Source: Theristus sp. LFF4_11 (Eukaryota; Nematoda; Chromadorea; Monhysterida; Xyalidae). Taken from it: a stretch of 64,000 nt of DNA. Below the pieces are notes generated by a model. It saw only the letters and a program-made list of their open reading frames with translations, ran no database searches and was not told the DNA's origin. The first letter of the stretch is position 1, and each line of letters opens with the position of its first letter. The translations under genes and the position numbers were made by a program. The DNA lies in assembly GCA_030248135.1 (NCBI GenBank), contig JASANC010003647.1, forward strand, positions 1-64,000, read 5' to 3'. This document shows, piece by piece, positions 36,331-49,095 of the stretch.

Positions 36331-39300
36331 GCCTGTTCCTGGTTAACACCGTTTGCAAATAAGAGTGGGGGGGGCCCTTTCCGTGATACATGGAAAAGTT
36401 TTTAAACCAAGGGTGCAGGGACATTCTACTAAACAAGGCGCTTCAGGTTTACCCCCTGAGTACCCCCTGATTATGCCTATAAAGGTCGTTTTTAGGGTGC
36501 GGAAATTGAAAAACCCTCGATTTTTTGCGATTTTTCGCAAAGTGTACCTTTTTAGCCCTACCGTATCTCGTAGTTGCACAGTTTCTGGAACCTCACACAA
36601 TATTCACGTGAAAGATCTTGCGGAGTTCTTTAAGGCCCTGTATCAATGAGCCCTTGCAAGGAGGGTCCCTGAGGCGCTACGACGCTAGTTAAAATTACTT
36701 TTTTTAAATTACGCTATTTTTTTAAAACATTTTTTTGAGCTCATAAACACAATTTTTCGATTTTCATTTTTGGTTCTACAGGGGGGTTTTGGGGGTCGCT
36801 GAATTCGAATCTAATCTTAGATTTTTGCCCCGGGCATTTTTTGCCCTAAAATTGGGCAAAAACACTTTTTTTTGCGTTTTCCAGTGTTTTTTGGTTTTAA
36901 TTTTTAATTTTAACTGCAGATTTTTTAACAAAGCTGTTTTACAACAGCCTTACAACCGCTGTATCGGAATCAGTTTTGATATTTTGCAACTGACCACTTG
37001 CCCACCCAAAAAAATGGGTAAAAAGTTGATTTTTTTGCTTTTTGCACACGTTTTCGTTTCACAGTGAAAAAATCAAGTTAGAAACAACTTGTAATTTTAA
37101 TTTTTAGTTCTACATAGAGGGTTTCGGGATCGCTGAATTCGAATCTGACCTTAGATTTTAGTCCCGGGCTTTTTTGTTTTAAAAATTGAGCAAAAACACA
37201 TTTTTATGCGTTTTCCAGTGGTTTTTTGATTTAATTTTTAATTTTAAGTGCGGATTTTTTTTAACAAAGCTGTTTTATAACATCCTTACAACCGCTGTTT
37301 CGGAATCAGTTTTGATATTTTGCAACTGACCACTTGTCCACCCAAAAATGGGTAAAAAGTTGATTTTTTTGCTTTTTGCACACGTTTTCGTTTCACAGTG
37401 AAAAAATCAAGTTAGAAACAACTTGTAATTTTAATTTTTAATTCTACATGGAGGGTTTCGGGTCGCTGAATTTGAATCTGACCTTAGATTTTTGCCTCGG
37501 GCATTTTTTGCTTTAAAAATTGGGCAAAAACACATTTTTATGCGTTTTCCAGTGGTTTTTTGTTTTAATTTTTAATTTTAAGTGCGGATTTTTTTTAACA
37601 AAGCTGTTTCATAACAGCCTTACAACCGCTGTATGTGAATCAGTTTTGATATTTTGCAACTGACCACTTGCCCACCCAAAAAATGGGTAAAAAGTTGATT
37701 TTTTTTGCTTTTTGCACACTATTTCGTTTCACAGTAAAAAAATCAGTTTAGAAACAACTTGTAATTTTAATTTTTAGTTCTTCAGAGGGGTTTTCGGAGT
37801 CGCTGAATTTGAATCTGACCTTAGATTTTTGCCCCGGGCATTTTTTTGCTCTAAAAATTGGGCAAAAACACATTTTTATGCGTTTTCCAGTGTTTTTTTT
37901 TGTTTTAATTTTTAGTTATAAATGTAGAGTTTAAAAAACTGTTTTCTAACAGCCTTACAACCGGTGTATCTGAATCAGTTTTTATATTTTGCAACTAACG
38001 ATTTGCACACCCAAAATATCAAAACTGATTCAGATACAGCGGTTGTATGGCTGTTATAAAACAGCTTTGTTAAAAAAAATCCGCACTTAAAATAAAAAAT
38101 TAAAACAAAAAACCACTGAAAAACGCATAAAAATGTGTTTTTGCCCAATTTTTTGAGCAAAAAAATGCCCGGGGCAAAAATCTAAGGTCATATTCGAATT
38201 CAGCGACCCCGAAACCGCCTATGTAAACTACAAATTAAAATTACAAGTTGTTTCTAACTTGATTTTTTTACTGTGAAACGAAAACGTGTGCAAAAAGCAA
38301 AAAAATCAACTTTTTACCCATTTTTGGGTCGGCAAGTGGTCAGTTACAAAATATCAAAACTGATTCAGATACAGCGGTTGTAAGGCTGTCATGAAACTGT
38401 TTTTTTAAACAACTCTACATTTAAAACTAATAATTAAAACAAAAAACCACTGAAAACGCATAAAAATGTGTTTTTGTCCCATTTTTAAAGCAATAAAAAT
38501 GCCCGGGGCAAAAATCTAAGGTCAGATTCGAATTCAGCAACCCCAAAACCGCCTATGTAGAACTACAAATTAAAATTACAAGTTGTTTCTAACTTGATTT
38601 TTTCATTGTGAAACGAAAACGTGTGCAAAAAGCAAAAAAATCAAATTTTTACCCATTTTTTAAGTGGACAAGTGGTCAGTTGCAAAATATCAAAACAGAT
38701 TCAGATACAGCGGTTGTATGGCTGTTATAAAACAGCTTTGTTAAAAAAAATCCGCATTTAAAATTAAAAATTAAAACAAAAAACCACTGGAAAACGCATA
38801 AAAATGTGTTTTTGCCCAACTTTTAGAGCAAAAAAAGCCCGGGACTAAAATCTAAGGTCAGATTCGAATTCAGCGACCCCGAAACCCTCCATGTAGAACT
38901 AAAAATTAAAATTACAAGTTGTTTCTAACTTGATTTTTTCACTGTGAAACGAAAACGTGTGCAAAAAGCAAAAAAATCAACTTTTTACCCATTTTTTGGG
39001 TGGGCAAGTGGTCAGTTGCAAAATATCAAAACTGATTCCGATACAGCGGTTGTAAGGCTGTTGTAAAACAGCTTTGTTAAAAAATCCGCGCTTAAAATTA
39101 AAAATTAAAACCAAAAAACACTGGAAAACGCAAAAAATGTGTTTTTGCCCAATTTTAGGGCAAAAAAATGCCCGGGGCAAAAATCTAAGATTAGATTCGA
39201 ATTCAGCGACCCCGAAAACCCCTCTGTAGAACCAAAAATGAAAATCGAAAAATTGTGTTTATGAGCTCAAAAAAATGTTTTAAAAAAATAGCGTAATTTT

Positions 39301-39682
39301 AAAAAAAAGTAATTTTAACTAGCGTCGTAGCGCCTCAGGGACCCCCCTTGCAAGGGCTCATTGATACAGGGCCTTAAAGAACTCCGCAAGATCTTTCACG
39401 TGAATATTGTGTGAGGTTCCAGAAACTGTGCAGCTACGAGATACGGTAGGGCTAAAAAGGTACACTTTGCGAAAAATCGCAAAAAAATCGAGGGTTTTTC
39501 AACTTCCGCACCCTAAAAACAACCTTTATAGGCATAATCAGGGGGTACTCAGGGGGTAAACCTGAAGCGCCTTGATTAGTAGAATGTCCCTGCACCCTTG
39601 GTTTAAAAACTTTCCCATGTAGCGCTAGACCCCCCCCCCCACTCTTATTTGCAAACGGTGTTAAGCCTCGAAACAGGCATAA
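36331..39682. mobile_element. 3.3-kb fold-back (inverted-repeat) element
   Basis: Two arms of about 1.65 kb, near-identical over their outer 400 bp (AACACCGTTTGCAAATAAGA, CAAGGGTGCAGGGACATTCT, GGCGCTTCAGGTTTACCCCC). Each arm contains tandem units of about 345 bp (GCCCGGGCATTTTTT, CAGCCTTACAACCGCTG, GTTAGAAACAACTTGTAATT). The switch point is near 38015. No protein of note is encoded. Both ends carry an ATGCCTGTT-type word. It could be a large Foldback-type transposon or a palindromic duplication. Confidence 0.85.
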
Positions 39683-39812
39683 TAGGCTGGATGGGCCTTA
39701 AAGCCGTTCATCCCTCACGCGGCGAGAGTATTGGCTTCGGGATGTTGTGAGTTGTCCGTTCCCCGAAACCCACCTGAGTTGGTGGTACAAAGTCGGTGGG
39801 AGTGCTTCAAAC
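39664..39812 (-). repeat. SINE-like repeat, 5' part
   Basis: Its reverse complement aligns with 55194-55330: shared CTCAGGTGGG/CTCCGGTGGG, GGGGAACGGAC/GGGGAATGGAC, CATCCC, CCAATACTCTCG/CCAATACCCTCG and GTGAGGG. It abuts the right end of the fold-back element. Confidence 0.6.
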
Positions 39813-39868
39813 AATTACAATAAATTAAATAAAGCCAAATAAAACTAGATTAGAAGCAGAACACTCAC

Positions 39869-40627
39869 GATCCATTCTGATTGATGCGTTGCTCGATGTT
39901 GCCGATGACGTCATAGGCGATCATGCGTCCATCCAGCGTCTTCACGGCACCGCCCTCCACGCTGTGGCCGTTGCCCAATTCCTTCTTGCTCATCGTTCGT
40001 CCGAAACGAAGTGCGTCAAACTTGCAACAACGGAGTGACGCGCTTCGTTGGGGGTGAAATTTTAAGCGTATCGACTTTCGAGAGAGAAACAATAAAACCT
40101 TGAAAAGGCAAACAAAATTATGTTTTTTAGAGTTTTTTTAACAAACTAAAAAAATCATTCTTACTGGCCGTGACTGTCATGGGCGAATGCGCCGACCCAT
40201 TGCGACTGTTCGTGACATGTGACGCTAAGATACTTGTCGCAAATCTGTTGTCATATTAGGTATTCAGTTAATAAAACCCTAATTAACTAATTCACATTCA
40301 AAGCGGCGTTATGTAACGTAGAAAGTTACGTAAACAGCTTTATAAACAACTTGCTGGTGACACACTGCATCACGAGATTTTAAAGTTAAAATTTTAAATT
40401 TAAAAATTCACTTTTCTGAAAAAAAAACTACAAAAACGTACCGCAACATTGCGCTGATTAAAAATCGAGCCCTCTCCAACGCAGTCCGTTTTAGCACACG
40501 TCAACCGCGCGATGTCACCAAACTTTCCGATCTCGAACTTTAGTGGCACCGAACTGTCGCCACAGTCTTGCGTTGTCACTAAGCCAATTATGGCGTTTAA
40601 AGACAATATCAAACTCAGTAATTGCAT
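39869..40627 (-). CDS. Secreted protein, first two exons only
   Basis: Exon 1, 40442-40627, has a strong signal peptide (MQLLSLILSLNAIIGLVTTQ) followed by Cys-spaced DCGDSS, LTCAKTDCVGEG. Exon 2, 39869-40074, enters from a TCGAAAG acceptor and carries LRCCKFDALRFG, then SVEGGAVKTLDGRMIAYDVIG. It ends at a good donor (ATC|GTGAGT, phase 2). No continuation is visible downstream, where a SINE-like fragment and the 3.3-kb fold-back element lie. The missing 3' exons may lie beyond it or be lost. Family unknown; extracellular by its leader. Confidence 0.55.
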
Positions 40628-41598
40628 GTTTTATCTAAAAAAAACTGATCGACTTACAGTGTACACAAGAAACAGTGGTGATGCAAAAGTGTGATTGCAG
40701 ATTACAATGCATTTTAGACGAAATCACCCGCGGCAAGAATAATTTTTAACAAAGAGTAACGTGATTGGAAAAATTATCTGCAATGATTTATTTACAATTG
40801 AAAAATCTTCATGCAAACAAAGTCACAGACAACTATGTAACCGAATACGTAACTTTTTTTTCACTTGCACAACGATAATAAAACTGGATTTTCTATCACG
40901 ACAAACACGATATTGACGAGACAAAAGTGAAACGTTAATCTGAGAGCACAAAACAATACATGGTCAATTAAACAAAAACATCTTTGTTAAAAAATTGCTT
41001 GTTCACTAACGTCAGATTTTATGTCAGAATTTCCTGACAAAACGACAGTGAATATTTTCCTTGACCTGTTTGTGTGTCGGTGACAGAAATGAAAACGGTG
41101 CTTATTACTCAATGTCAATATGATTGCCAAACGCACTACAAAGCGAACTTTTTAAATTTTTAAAAAAGATTCCGATAGTAACCAACGATACTTACAATCG
41201 GTAGTCTAATGTAATGTTTACAAACACAAGAATTTGAATTTCTTGCGACTGAATGATACAAACAGAAAGATACCGACAGAGTTTTACGATGGTTAAGTTC
41301 GTATCGAATAAAATAGTACAATAATAAAAAACCAACCACTAAAAATTGATCTCAAGGTTAATTATTCATAACTAGAAAAATTGAAATCGCAAGTGGACAT
41401 TTATGAACAGGTAAATCAAATAGTGATCGCAAGTTGTGTACAACGGTTATGCGATCTTTTGAAAAGTATTTGTAAAAACACACGCACGCAGACCGAGTCA
41501 GTTACAAGAACTGGGAACTTTTTTTAAATTAAGACCAGAAACAACAATTCTATTCAAAATACCAAGCACATGCGGCTTGTATATTGAACATTCAGTCG
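40628..41598. other. Intergenic, AT-rich
   Basis: Between the secreted-protein 5' end and the ion channel 3' end. No exons seen; it likely contains the channel's 3' UTR and the promoter of the neighbouring gene. Confidence 0.4.
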
Positions 41599-44092
41599 TT
41601 AAAAATTGGTATTTAGATTACCGAGTATTGGATTAAACTCGTTCACATCATTAGTAACGCCGTGTTCTGGATCGGGATTCTCAAGGAGCAGGAAGACGAT
41701 GACGTAAATGATCAGGAAGACGAGGAACAGTGCCGGGAACAGAAAGCGCGAGATCAGATCGAGCTGTCGTCCGGGCGGCTGGTGGCTGGCGGTCGTGAGG
41801 AAATGGTGGGAGCCGGTTGAACGACGTTTCACGACCATTGGAGCGGCGCCTTGTTGCACACTCGGATTGCTCTGCACGCTGTCCCGAAACATCCGGCCGT
41901 CCGACTGAAAGCATCAATGTCAACGGTGCACCGCAAATGCAAAATCGAACAGATTTACCCAAAAAACAAACTTTACCCCAAAAACAAGACAGACCTCCAG
42001 AAAACAAAACCATCTGAAAACTTGGAAAACATTGCCAACCACTTCAATCGGATACTCGTTGGTGGGCGACGAGTCCTTGGCGCCCTCGGCGAATGGTTGC
42101 GGTGAGTTCATTCGATTTGTCGCCACGTCCGAGATCATCGAAGCCGCTCTCGGCTCCGTGTAACTGTCGTGCACTTGGTTGTAGTAGTGCGACGGAAACA
42201 GCTTGCTCTTGTTGTTTAGGTATCTGCAAATGAAGCGAGTCGAGAACTCCACCTGTTATCGGAAGTAAAAAAATGTAACCAAGGTTCTTAAAGTGAACGT
42301 GTCTGATGGGTGGGCGTGGAAAAACAGGTTTTGAACTGGCAGAACAGCGAATGAGAAAAAGCTGAATTTAAACCATCATTACTCTTGGCAAACATGCGAA
42401 TTGAACGTAAGAAAACTGCACACAAACGAAATCGGCGCACTAACACAGTGAGTCCAAACTCAATGATGCTGGCGAAAGTCAGAAGAAGACAGAATGTGAA
42501 CCAAGTGCGATTCGCAACGTACGACATGTCAACGCTGCCAGAAACCTAACAATGAGTTACAAGGTCATTTTTCTCCCAACTTTCATACCTTTTTGTTCCT
42601 TCTCTCTTTTTGTTCTTCCTGTTCTTCTTCGTGTGCTGAAGAAGTTGAAGCTCACGAATCACCACAAAACCCAAAAAAGCAGACCATTTCATGCGCCAAC
42701 AGAAGGAATGGCAAAATCGCGGAGGCTGCTCGAGCCTCGAGCGCATGCGACGGAAGCCAGAAGTGCGTCCACGAAATGACGACCAACAGAAGACTGCTCA
42801 AATAAGTGGCCAAAATCGTCTCCCAGCCCGAGTCGGTCCACCGCAACTGCAGCATGAGGCAGCTCTGCTCGCCAGCGTCTGAATTATGTTGCAGCTTTGG
42901 TTTGCATTGGAGTATCGAAAGCATTGACAACGTTTTCAAACACTAAGTATTTTGAACAAACCCGCCGGAAGGCAGAAGCTGGCATTTCCGAATGTAATTT
43001 CTGTCAAATCGTCGTGTGTCACAGGCGCAACTCGGCTCCATTCCAGTTGCACGTCGTCTCGAAAGTAAGTATCTGGAAGGTTTTAAAATCAAAACTAATC
43101 TGATAATATAAACTCTGAAACTCGAATACATAACAACCAAAAAAATATGATGAACACTCACAACTTTCAAACTTCAGCACACAATGTTTCACGTTTAACA
43201 ACGGATACGAAACATCTGGCTCGCAGTTGACATTCGCGTTGTATCTGTAACAACAAAAATCAAGTTTTAGTCTGACAAAAAACCTACCATCACATAAAGG
43301 AAGTTTAATAAACCTAAAAATAGCACACATACACCTCTGTCTCAAGCGAACGATTCCTTGACTGTCGACCGTCGTTTTGCGCCGATTCAACGCCTCATCC
43401 TTCACTTGACCGTTTATCAGGTGAAGGTTGGGCGTCCAAACGAGCGTCGTCGGTGGCAGCGTGAGCCCTCGATTGCGAAACAGCTGCTGGTTGTCGATGA
43501 AACGAAGACGTGCGTCCAGCCATTGCTGGTAAAGGTCGAACGTGAGCGTCTGAAAATTGATCATTTTGGACTATTCATTCTGATCAGCTTTGTCGAATTC
43601 AACTTAGAATCTTAAAGCATTACTCGGTTGGGCTCCCAAAAATTGGTGAATTGGTAAAAAAACGGAAACTTTGACAAAAAACCCTCTACTAACAGCTCGG
43701 TGCTCGTCCAACCACGTCACTTGAATGACATGCGCTTGCACTGTGACTACAACCGCATCCGTGTTTCCGACTGAAACTATGTCAGTGTTATGTGGTTAAT
43801 GCACTTGAAAAAATCCGAAAACCATGCTAGTCAAGTAACCTATCCATCTTACGTGGCGGCGGACGGGTATGAATTTGATTCTGCGACAGTATTCGCTGCA
43901 GGGTGTCTTCGTAAACGGCCAGTTGCTGACTTTTGAAGTTTGCAAATTGACCACGCACTTGCAGAACGAACAAGCTTAAAATGACTCCGTATACCAAGGT
44001 TTTGACTTTTGATCAGTCAGAAAAAGAATAGCGAATCCGTCAAACCTGATTGCTAACAGGAGAAACAATGAACGCCGCATGAAACAAGCCAT
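41599..44092 (-). CDS. Cys-loop ligand-gated ion channel subunit
   Basis: Ten exons: 44046-44092, 43853-43974, 43694-43770, 43335-43549, 43162-43244, 42944-43072, 42656-42878, 42441-42534, 42040-42252 and 41599-41904, giving 502 residues. The signal peptide spans exons 1-2 (RRSLFLLLAI|SLFVLQVRGQ). The extracellular domain shows QQWLDARLRF and VWTPNLHLINGQ. The Cys-loop is exact: C, 13 residues, C (CEPDVSYPLLNVKHC). M1 is TYLSSLLLVVISWTHFW. M2 starts after EARA and reads SAILPFLLLA. M3 is FTFCLLLTFASIIEFGL and M4 is ALFLVFLIIYVIVFLLL near the C-terminus. The overall pattern is closer to the GABA/glycine/glutamate-gated chloride channel side, but the usual PAR before M2 is EAR. It would be a plasma-membrane pentamer subunit; ligand not inferable. 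Confidence 0.88.
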
Positions 44093-45160
44093 TCCGTCAC
44101 GTGAATGTCATTTTACTGTACAGTTACTGCAGTCATTTATTCAAATGTTTTCTTGAAAATTGAAAAAAAATTATTCACATACATTTTAAAAATAAGCCTG
44201 AATTGGTTTTCCCATTTTTGATAGCTAGACACTGCATTCAATTGCTTGTTTCCCAATCTGTCTGGCTTTCATGGGAATTAAGTGCGCTCCTTGCACACTA
44301 AAAACAACTCCCACGTTTAATCGACCTACCGTAGAAAGTAGAAACTGTACCGTAATTCGGCTAGCATTAAATCAAATACATTTTTAGCCAAGGTTCAACG
44401 TTCCAGCATGCGCAACAAAACAAATCTAGAAAACCTAAAACATACAAATACAAATCTGTGCCAGGTTTTGACGAATAAATGCAAACAATTGTTATTTTAA
44501 AACATCGAAATTGTACATTGGGATATCCAGCATAATCTAAGCGTGATGAGCAAAATAGAAGCTCGGTGCAATAAGCATGGATAGAGATTTTAGAGTTTGA
44601 TGAACATAAATCACTAATGCGCTTTTGCTTGTGTGTGTCTGAGTTATTTCAATTCGTTTTTCAACCACACTCAAATCACAATCACTGTGAAACAGCCCAA
44701 GTCCAGCAGTTGACTGCAACAACACCAGCCCTGTTCCAACAAAACTCATCCACAAACCAGTTTTAAGGTTATGCATGTTCACCACATTAACTGATAGATA
44801 GTTTTTTTATGTGCTTGATTTGTTCTGCCATAATTGAGTGCCGGGTTTTGGGTGAAACCAGTGTCAGCGCGTCCGTTGTTGTGCTCCATGTGCTGCCACG
44901 CAACACAATGATTTTTGGTCTGATTGAAATGATTTGATTTTGATAAAATTGCCTCCGCAACACTTGACATCATTACTGAGTTAGCATGTTTAATGTTTTT
45001 CACCTTTACCGAGCAAAAGAAAAACCGGTAAAAACCTTTCAGAACAATTTATGCTGTTGCACACGTGTAAATATGCTTTTTCTGGAATTCATAAAGGCAT
45101 GAATAATTGAATATAACGATAAAAAATCTATCACTGCAGAAAAAATGATAATCACAAAAC
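44093..45160. other. Intergenic
   Basis: Between the ion channel start and the acid phosphatase stop, both genes on the minus strand. No exon, repeat or RNA gene recognised. Confidence 0.4.
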
Positions 45161-47834
45161 TCAGAACTTTTCCAGGACAGGTGACGGTGAGCGTATTCGC
45201 AAGCCAAGTTGCGCAGATAAAAATATGACGGCTCCCACCAACACTGCTACTAGAATGACAAGACCGATCAACAAACCTGCAAACGAAAAACTAATTTTCA
45301 CATTTTCAACGAATTTCTTTTAAAAAATAGAGACAGAAAAGTATAAAACAGAAACATGCGAACAAACAAACGACTTACCAACAAACGAATCACAACTGCA
45401 GTCAGCACATTTTGACATTCCAGTAATGTTTCTAGTGGTCTTTTCGCTCGTTTTGTCGGAATACTGCGCTCCAAAGCATTGCTCATACCAGTCAATTGGA
45501 AAATAGGGTCGACTTCGCTCTGTGAATTTGTCCAATAAGCAAAAGTCACTATCAGCCGGACAACCGTCAATGGTCGACGTTATCGGCTCCAACGTTAAAC
45601 CTCTCTCCCAGTAGTGGCCTTTTTGGTAGAGTGCCTGGCAGCCAGCAGAACATATATTGTGAATTTATTCAAACTTGTCCGAACTAAAATGACGTCATTT
45701 GCTTTAAAAACGCCCGTTTGTCAAAGTACAGGCACTAAAATGTCAGTTTGGTGTGACTGATTCGACATTCACCATTTGTTTACGGGAAGAAGTCGGCTAA
45801 ATGGAAAGTCTGGTTTGCTGTGAACGGCAAGCGCATATTTGGCGGCACATGACGTCATTTCAGTAGGACACGTTTAAAAAAAATAGGTCATACATTGTAG
45901 TCAACATTGGCATAGCAGCAGCTTGACTCGATTCATTACTCCACAGCATTTGCCAGTTATAATCAAGTGGTTTTAGTTTTCGAAAATTACCTTGACAAAA
46001 TACCGTCCAGTACTTTCGTCCAACCAAAGCTCCAGCAGAATACATGCTGCATATTTCGGCCAGCCGGTGCCGGTCGCGTTGTCCACCCGTTCCGCATCCG
46101 CTAGCACTCGCATGAACGCCATTACAGTAGCGTCGTGCTGTGAAGTTGACAAATTGCTGTGAATTGAAAACAAAATAATTGACAAATCTATGAACGGTTA
46201 CGTCAACTAATGCCTCGCGTAGCGATCGCAAAAAACAACTAAACCACAAATACCGCGGAATATGCGTACAGCTTCAAAGCGTTCAACAAAGTGCACTGCG
46301 GAATTTCAGGCAATTTCGGATTCTTTCGCTTTCGGTCATAGCAACGACGTATGACGTTCATTCGCTCTGTGATTTCTTTCAGTAGGGGCCCTAAAAATAA
46401 AAAATAGTACAACTCTTTTCAAACTAACAACAAGATTGGAGCTTCAATCAGCTCAATTTGGTCAACGATATTTAAAAAAATTCCAAAACCTCCTCTCAAG
46501 GTAGCGACCAAATGCGGCTCGTAGTAACGCGCTGCCGCCCAGAAATTCAACATGCTCAAACGGTCAAAATTCGTCTTGTTTGCGAGAAACGGTGGCTGTG
46601 GTAAACCGTGAAGTTGCTAAAAAAGCGAAAATTTTGTTGTGGACGCTGAACGCCCAAATAATGTGAAAGATTTGGGGGTCTAAAATTTTCACCACTTACT
46701 TCAATGTACGATGCGTCATAGAGTCTATATAGATCATCTAAACCGAGTTCACATTCGTAGCCTGTCTGGTCTGTTAGATAAGCGAGAAACTCCTGAAAAC
46801 CAAAATGAATTTTAATAAGATCACTCCCGTTTTTTTACAAACATTGATAAAGTCAACAGAAGTTGATTGAAAACGTGACCTGATTTTCCAGTGTTTTATT
46901 TCGATAGGAATCGGACATAACCACATTGTGATACCACGATTCATGCGCGTTTGGACACTCTAACGCCATGTATAAAAGCTAAAGTTGAAAGAGGTAAAAT
47001 ACGCAATATGAACACCAATCTAGCTACGCACCTGCAAACCTACTTAAGGGACAGTATATACAGGAAACTTCGGATGATAAAACACAGAGAACTGAAACAA
47101 ACTGCCACATACATAATCACGAGCCCTATGAACGGTGTGCACTGGAACGGGCGACCAGCGCAATGGCCACACATCGGGCATATTTGGATAAGTGACGTTC
47201 ACGCTGCCGTTAGAAAACAAGCCTGCCAGGCATGAATAAGCGCTCATCAACGTTCGATTGTAGTCGGTGCTTCGAACATAGACCTAATTTTCTTTATAAG
47301 CGGCTTATTTATTTTAGTAAAACAAAGAAAAGAAAGTTGCGCTAAACTTTTTCATGTTTTAAACGTATACCTTAGTAGGCTTAAAATAAGACATCGACGC
47401 ACCTGTCTCGAGTCGTACGACGAAGACAGTCCAAAACTGCTCGCGTTCTCACTGGTGATGTAATGCGATCGAAGTAACTGTCCAAGTTCATACTCTTGTT
47501 GCATTCCTTTCTGAAAAAAACATGAAAGAACTGAAAATTTTGAACAGTAACAGTAAACTAAAAAACTGAAAATGAAACAGCACCGTCGTTAGTTCGCCAA
47601 AACCCTGCGGCCAAGCTGACTCGCGATTTGGATCAGATGGATAAACTTCCTCGGGAGCGCGGTCTCCATGACGCCATAACTAAAATGACAGTCAATTTGC
47701 GCACTTTCATCGGTAATATTTTGATGTGTTTGAATTTGAACACTAACAGCATGCACAAACAGCAGTTTGTTGGGCGAGGCGCGCGATGTCAACGCCATCA
47801 CACTGATCACTGTTACCAAGAATGCCAACTTCAT
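45161..47834 (-). CDS. Histidine acid phosphatase, membrane-anchored lysosomal type
   Basis: Eleven exons give 478 residues: 47748-47834, 47584-47679, 47403-47510, 47113-47283, 46880-46978, 46700-46792, 46490-46616, 46254-46390, 45991-46137, 45379-45634 and 45161-45276. Signal peptide [20 protein letters not shown]. Catalytic phosphohistidine motif RHGDRAP at about residue 32, made by exon 2. [19 protein letters not shown] supplies the conserved second Arg, and WSPVPVHTV follows. The proton-donor HD pair opens exon 9 (HDATVMAF). The late Cys pattern is GCPADSDFC...PIDWYEQC. A single C-terminal membrane helix ([19 protein letters not shown]) and a short cytosolic tail complete a type I protein. 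It hydrolyses phosphomonoesters at acid pH in lysosomes or at the cell surface. A MITE lies in intron 9. Confidence 0.93.
45661..45889 (+). mobile_element. Short MITE with TGACGTCA in each end, copy 2
   Basis: Opposite-orientation relative of 19597-19819. The ends carry AACTAAAATGACGTCATTTG and the complement of ACTGAAATGACGTCATGTG, giving imperfect inverted repeats of about 32 bp. Located in intron 9 of the acid phosphatase, between good splice sites. Confidence 0.78.
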
Positions 47835-47859
47835 TGCAACTTCACAAGCAGAAACGTAA

Positions 47860-48110
47860 TGCACATGTCACATAGGTGCACATGTTCGTGCAGATGCACA
47901 TGCTCGTACACTTACATGCACCCTTACACTTAATTTTTGTTGAAAACAGCTTTCTTCTGAAAACGACATGTTTTTGCTTCTGAAAATGAATTTGAACCTG
48001 AATCGATAAGTATAAGTTCACGGGTTTGTGCGTCTGCAATTAAATGCAAGAACAGATGCACGAATAGGTGCATCACGTTTCTCCGTGCACCTTGGGTTTT
48101 TTTCACTGGG
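47860..48110. repeat. TGCAC-rich dispersed repeat, copy 2
   Basis: Clusters of TGCACATG and GTGCA at both edges, with a shared core (GAATTTGAACCTGAATCGATAA) matching the inverted core at about 10455-10475. Lies just 5' of the acid phosphatase start codon. Confidence 0.55.
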
Positions 48111-49095
48111 AGACGATAAATAAACTATGTGGTTTATGAAATTACCTTTTTTCAAGCCAGACGACTTTAAAAAAACGATAATCATTTCTTTATTGATAAA
48201 CTACTGACAATGGACGAGACACCACGCTAACGTTGCTTTTATCAGTTATTCTTTTTCATGTACATTTGCAAAAAATCCCACTCGTGCAACTCGCATTTAA
48301 AAAGTTCAACTTTTAAAAAGTTATTTGAACCCTATGATTGTGGTTGCTATCTAAATGCTAATACATTGTAGGGTAAACCACAATGTGGGGATACATGCAA
48401 TTCTTCAAACCAACTTTTGATTGTTTAGTTTATTAGAAACAGTGCCAAAGAACTTCAGTTCAGAATATAAACAAACTAACATACACATCGAAAAACAGCT
48501 CCATCATCATACTCACACCTACAAATTTGTGGCTCAAAAGGAGGCAGCTGATACCAACACCACAAACATTTTTATTTTTGCAAGCAGATGGTTGTGAATA
48601 TAGTTTGGGATAGCTCGTTCGATCTTGAGCCAAAATTGAATACATCTGGCATACGTTTGATTCGGTTTGGTCATTCTCTGCTTGGTTAGACCAACACACC
48701 CCACTTATTCAACCCGTCAGACGTCAAACAATTCGTGAAACTTTTGAAAATGACTGATTATTTTGTGTGGTTGTACAGAGTTGGAAGACAGCAATAGAAC
48801 AGCTGCGCGTTATGACAGTGTTACATGTACATTATTTCGAGCATTTATGAGCATATAATGGGGTGAAGTTGAAGTGTGAAAACATTACCCCAATTCACCA
48901 AAAACCTAGAAACCCATATTTTCGTTTCAGTTTAGCTTACCTTTGCGACGTTGAACAATGTCGCTGCTTTCTGGTCTCAGACAAACCACTATTTCAGAAA
49001 CAACTTTGCAGCTTTGCTAATCGGATATCACTTTGCGCTAGTTTGTCATTTCGAACCTTTTCTCTAATCACCGCTGATACGTTATTTGGCCAACC
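48111..49095. other. Intergenic, divergent promoter region
   Basis: Between the acid phosphatase (minus strand) and calexcitin 1 (plus strand). It should hold the calexcitin promoter and 5' leader. No motif is distinct enough to call. Confidence 0.4.
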
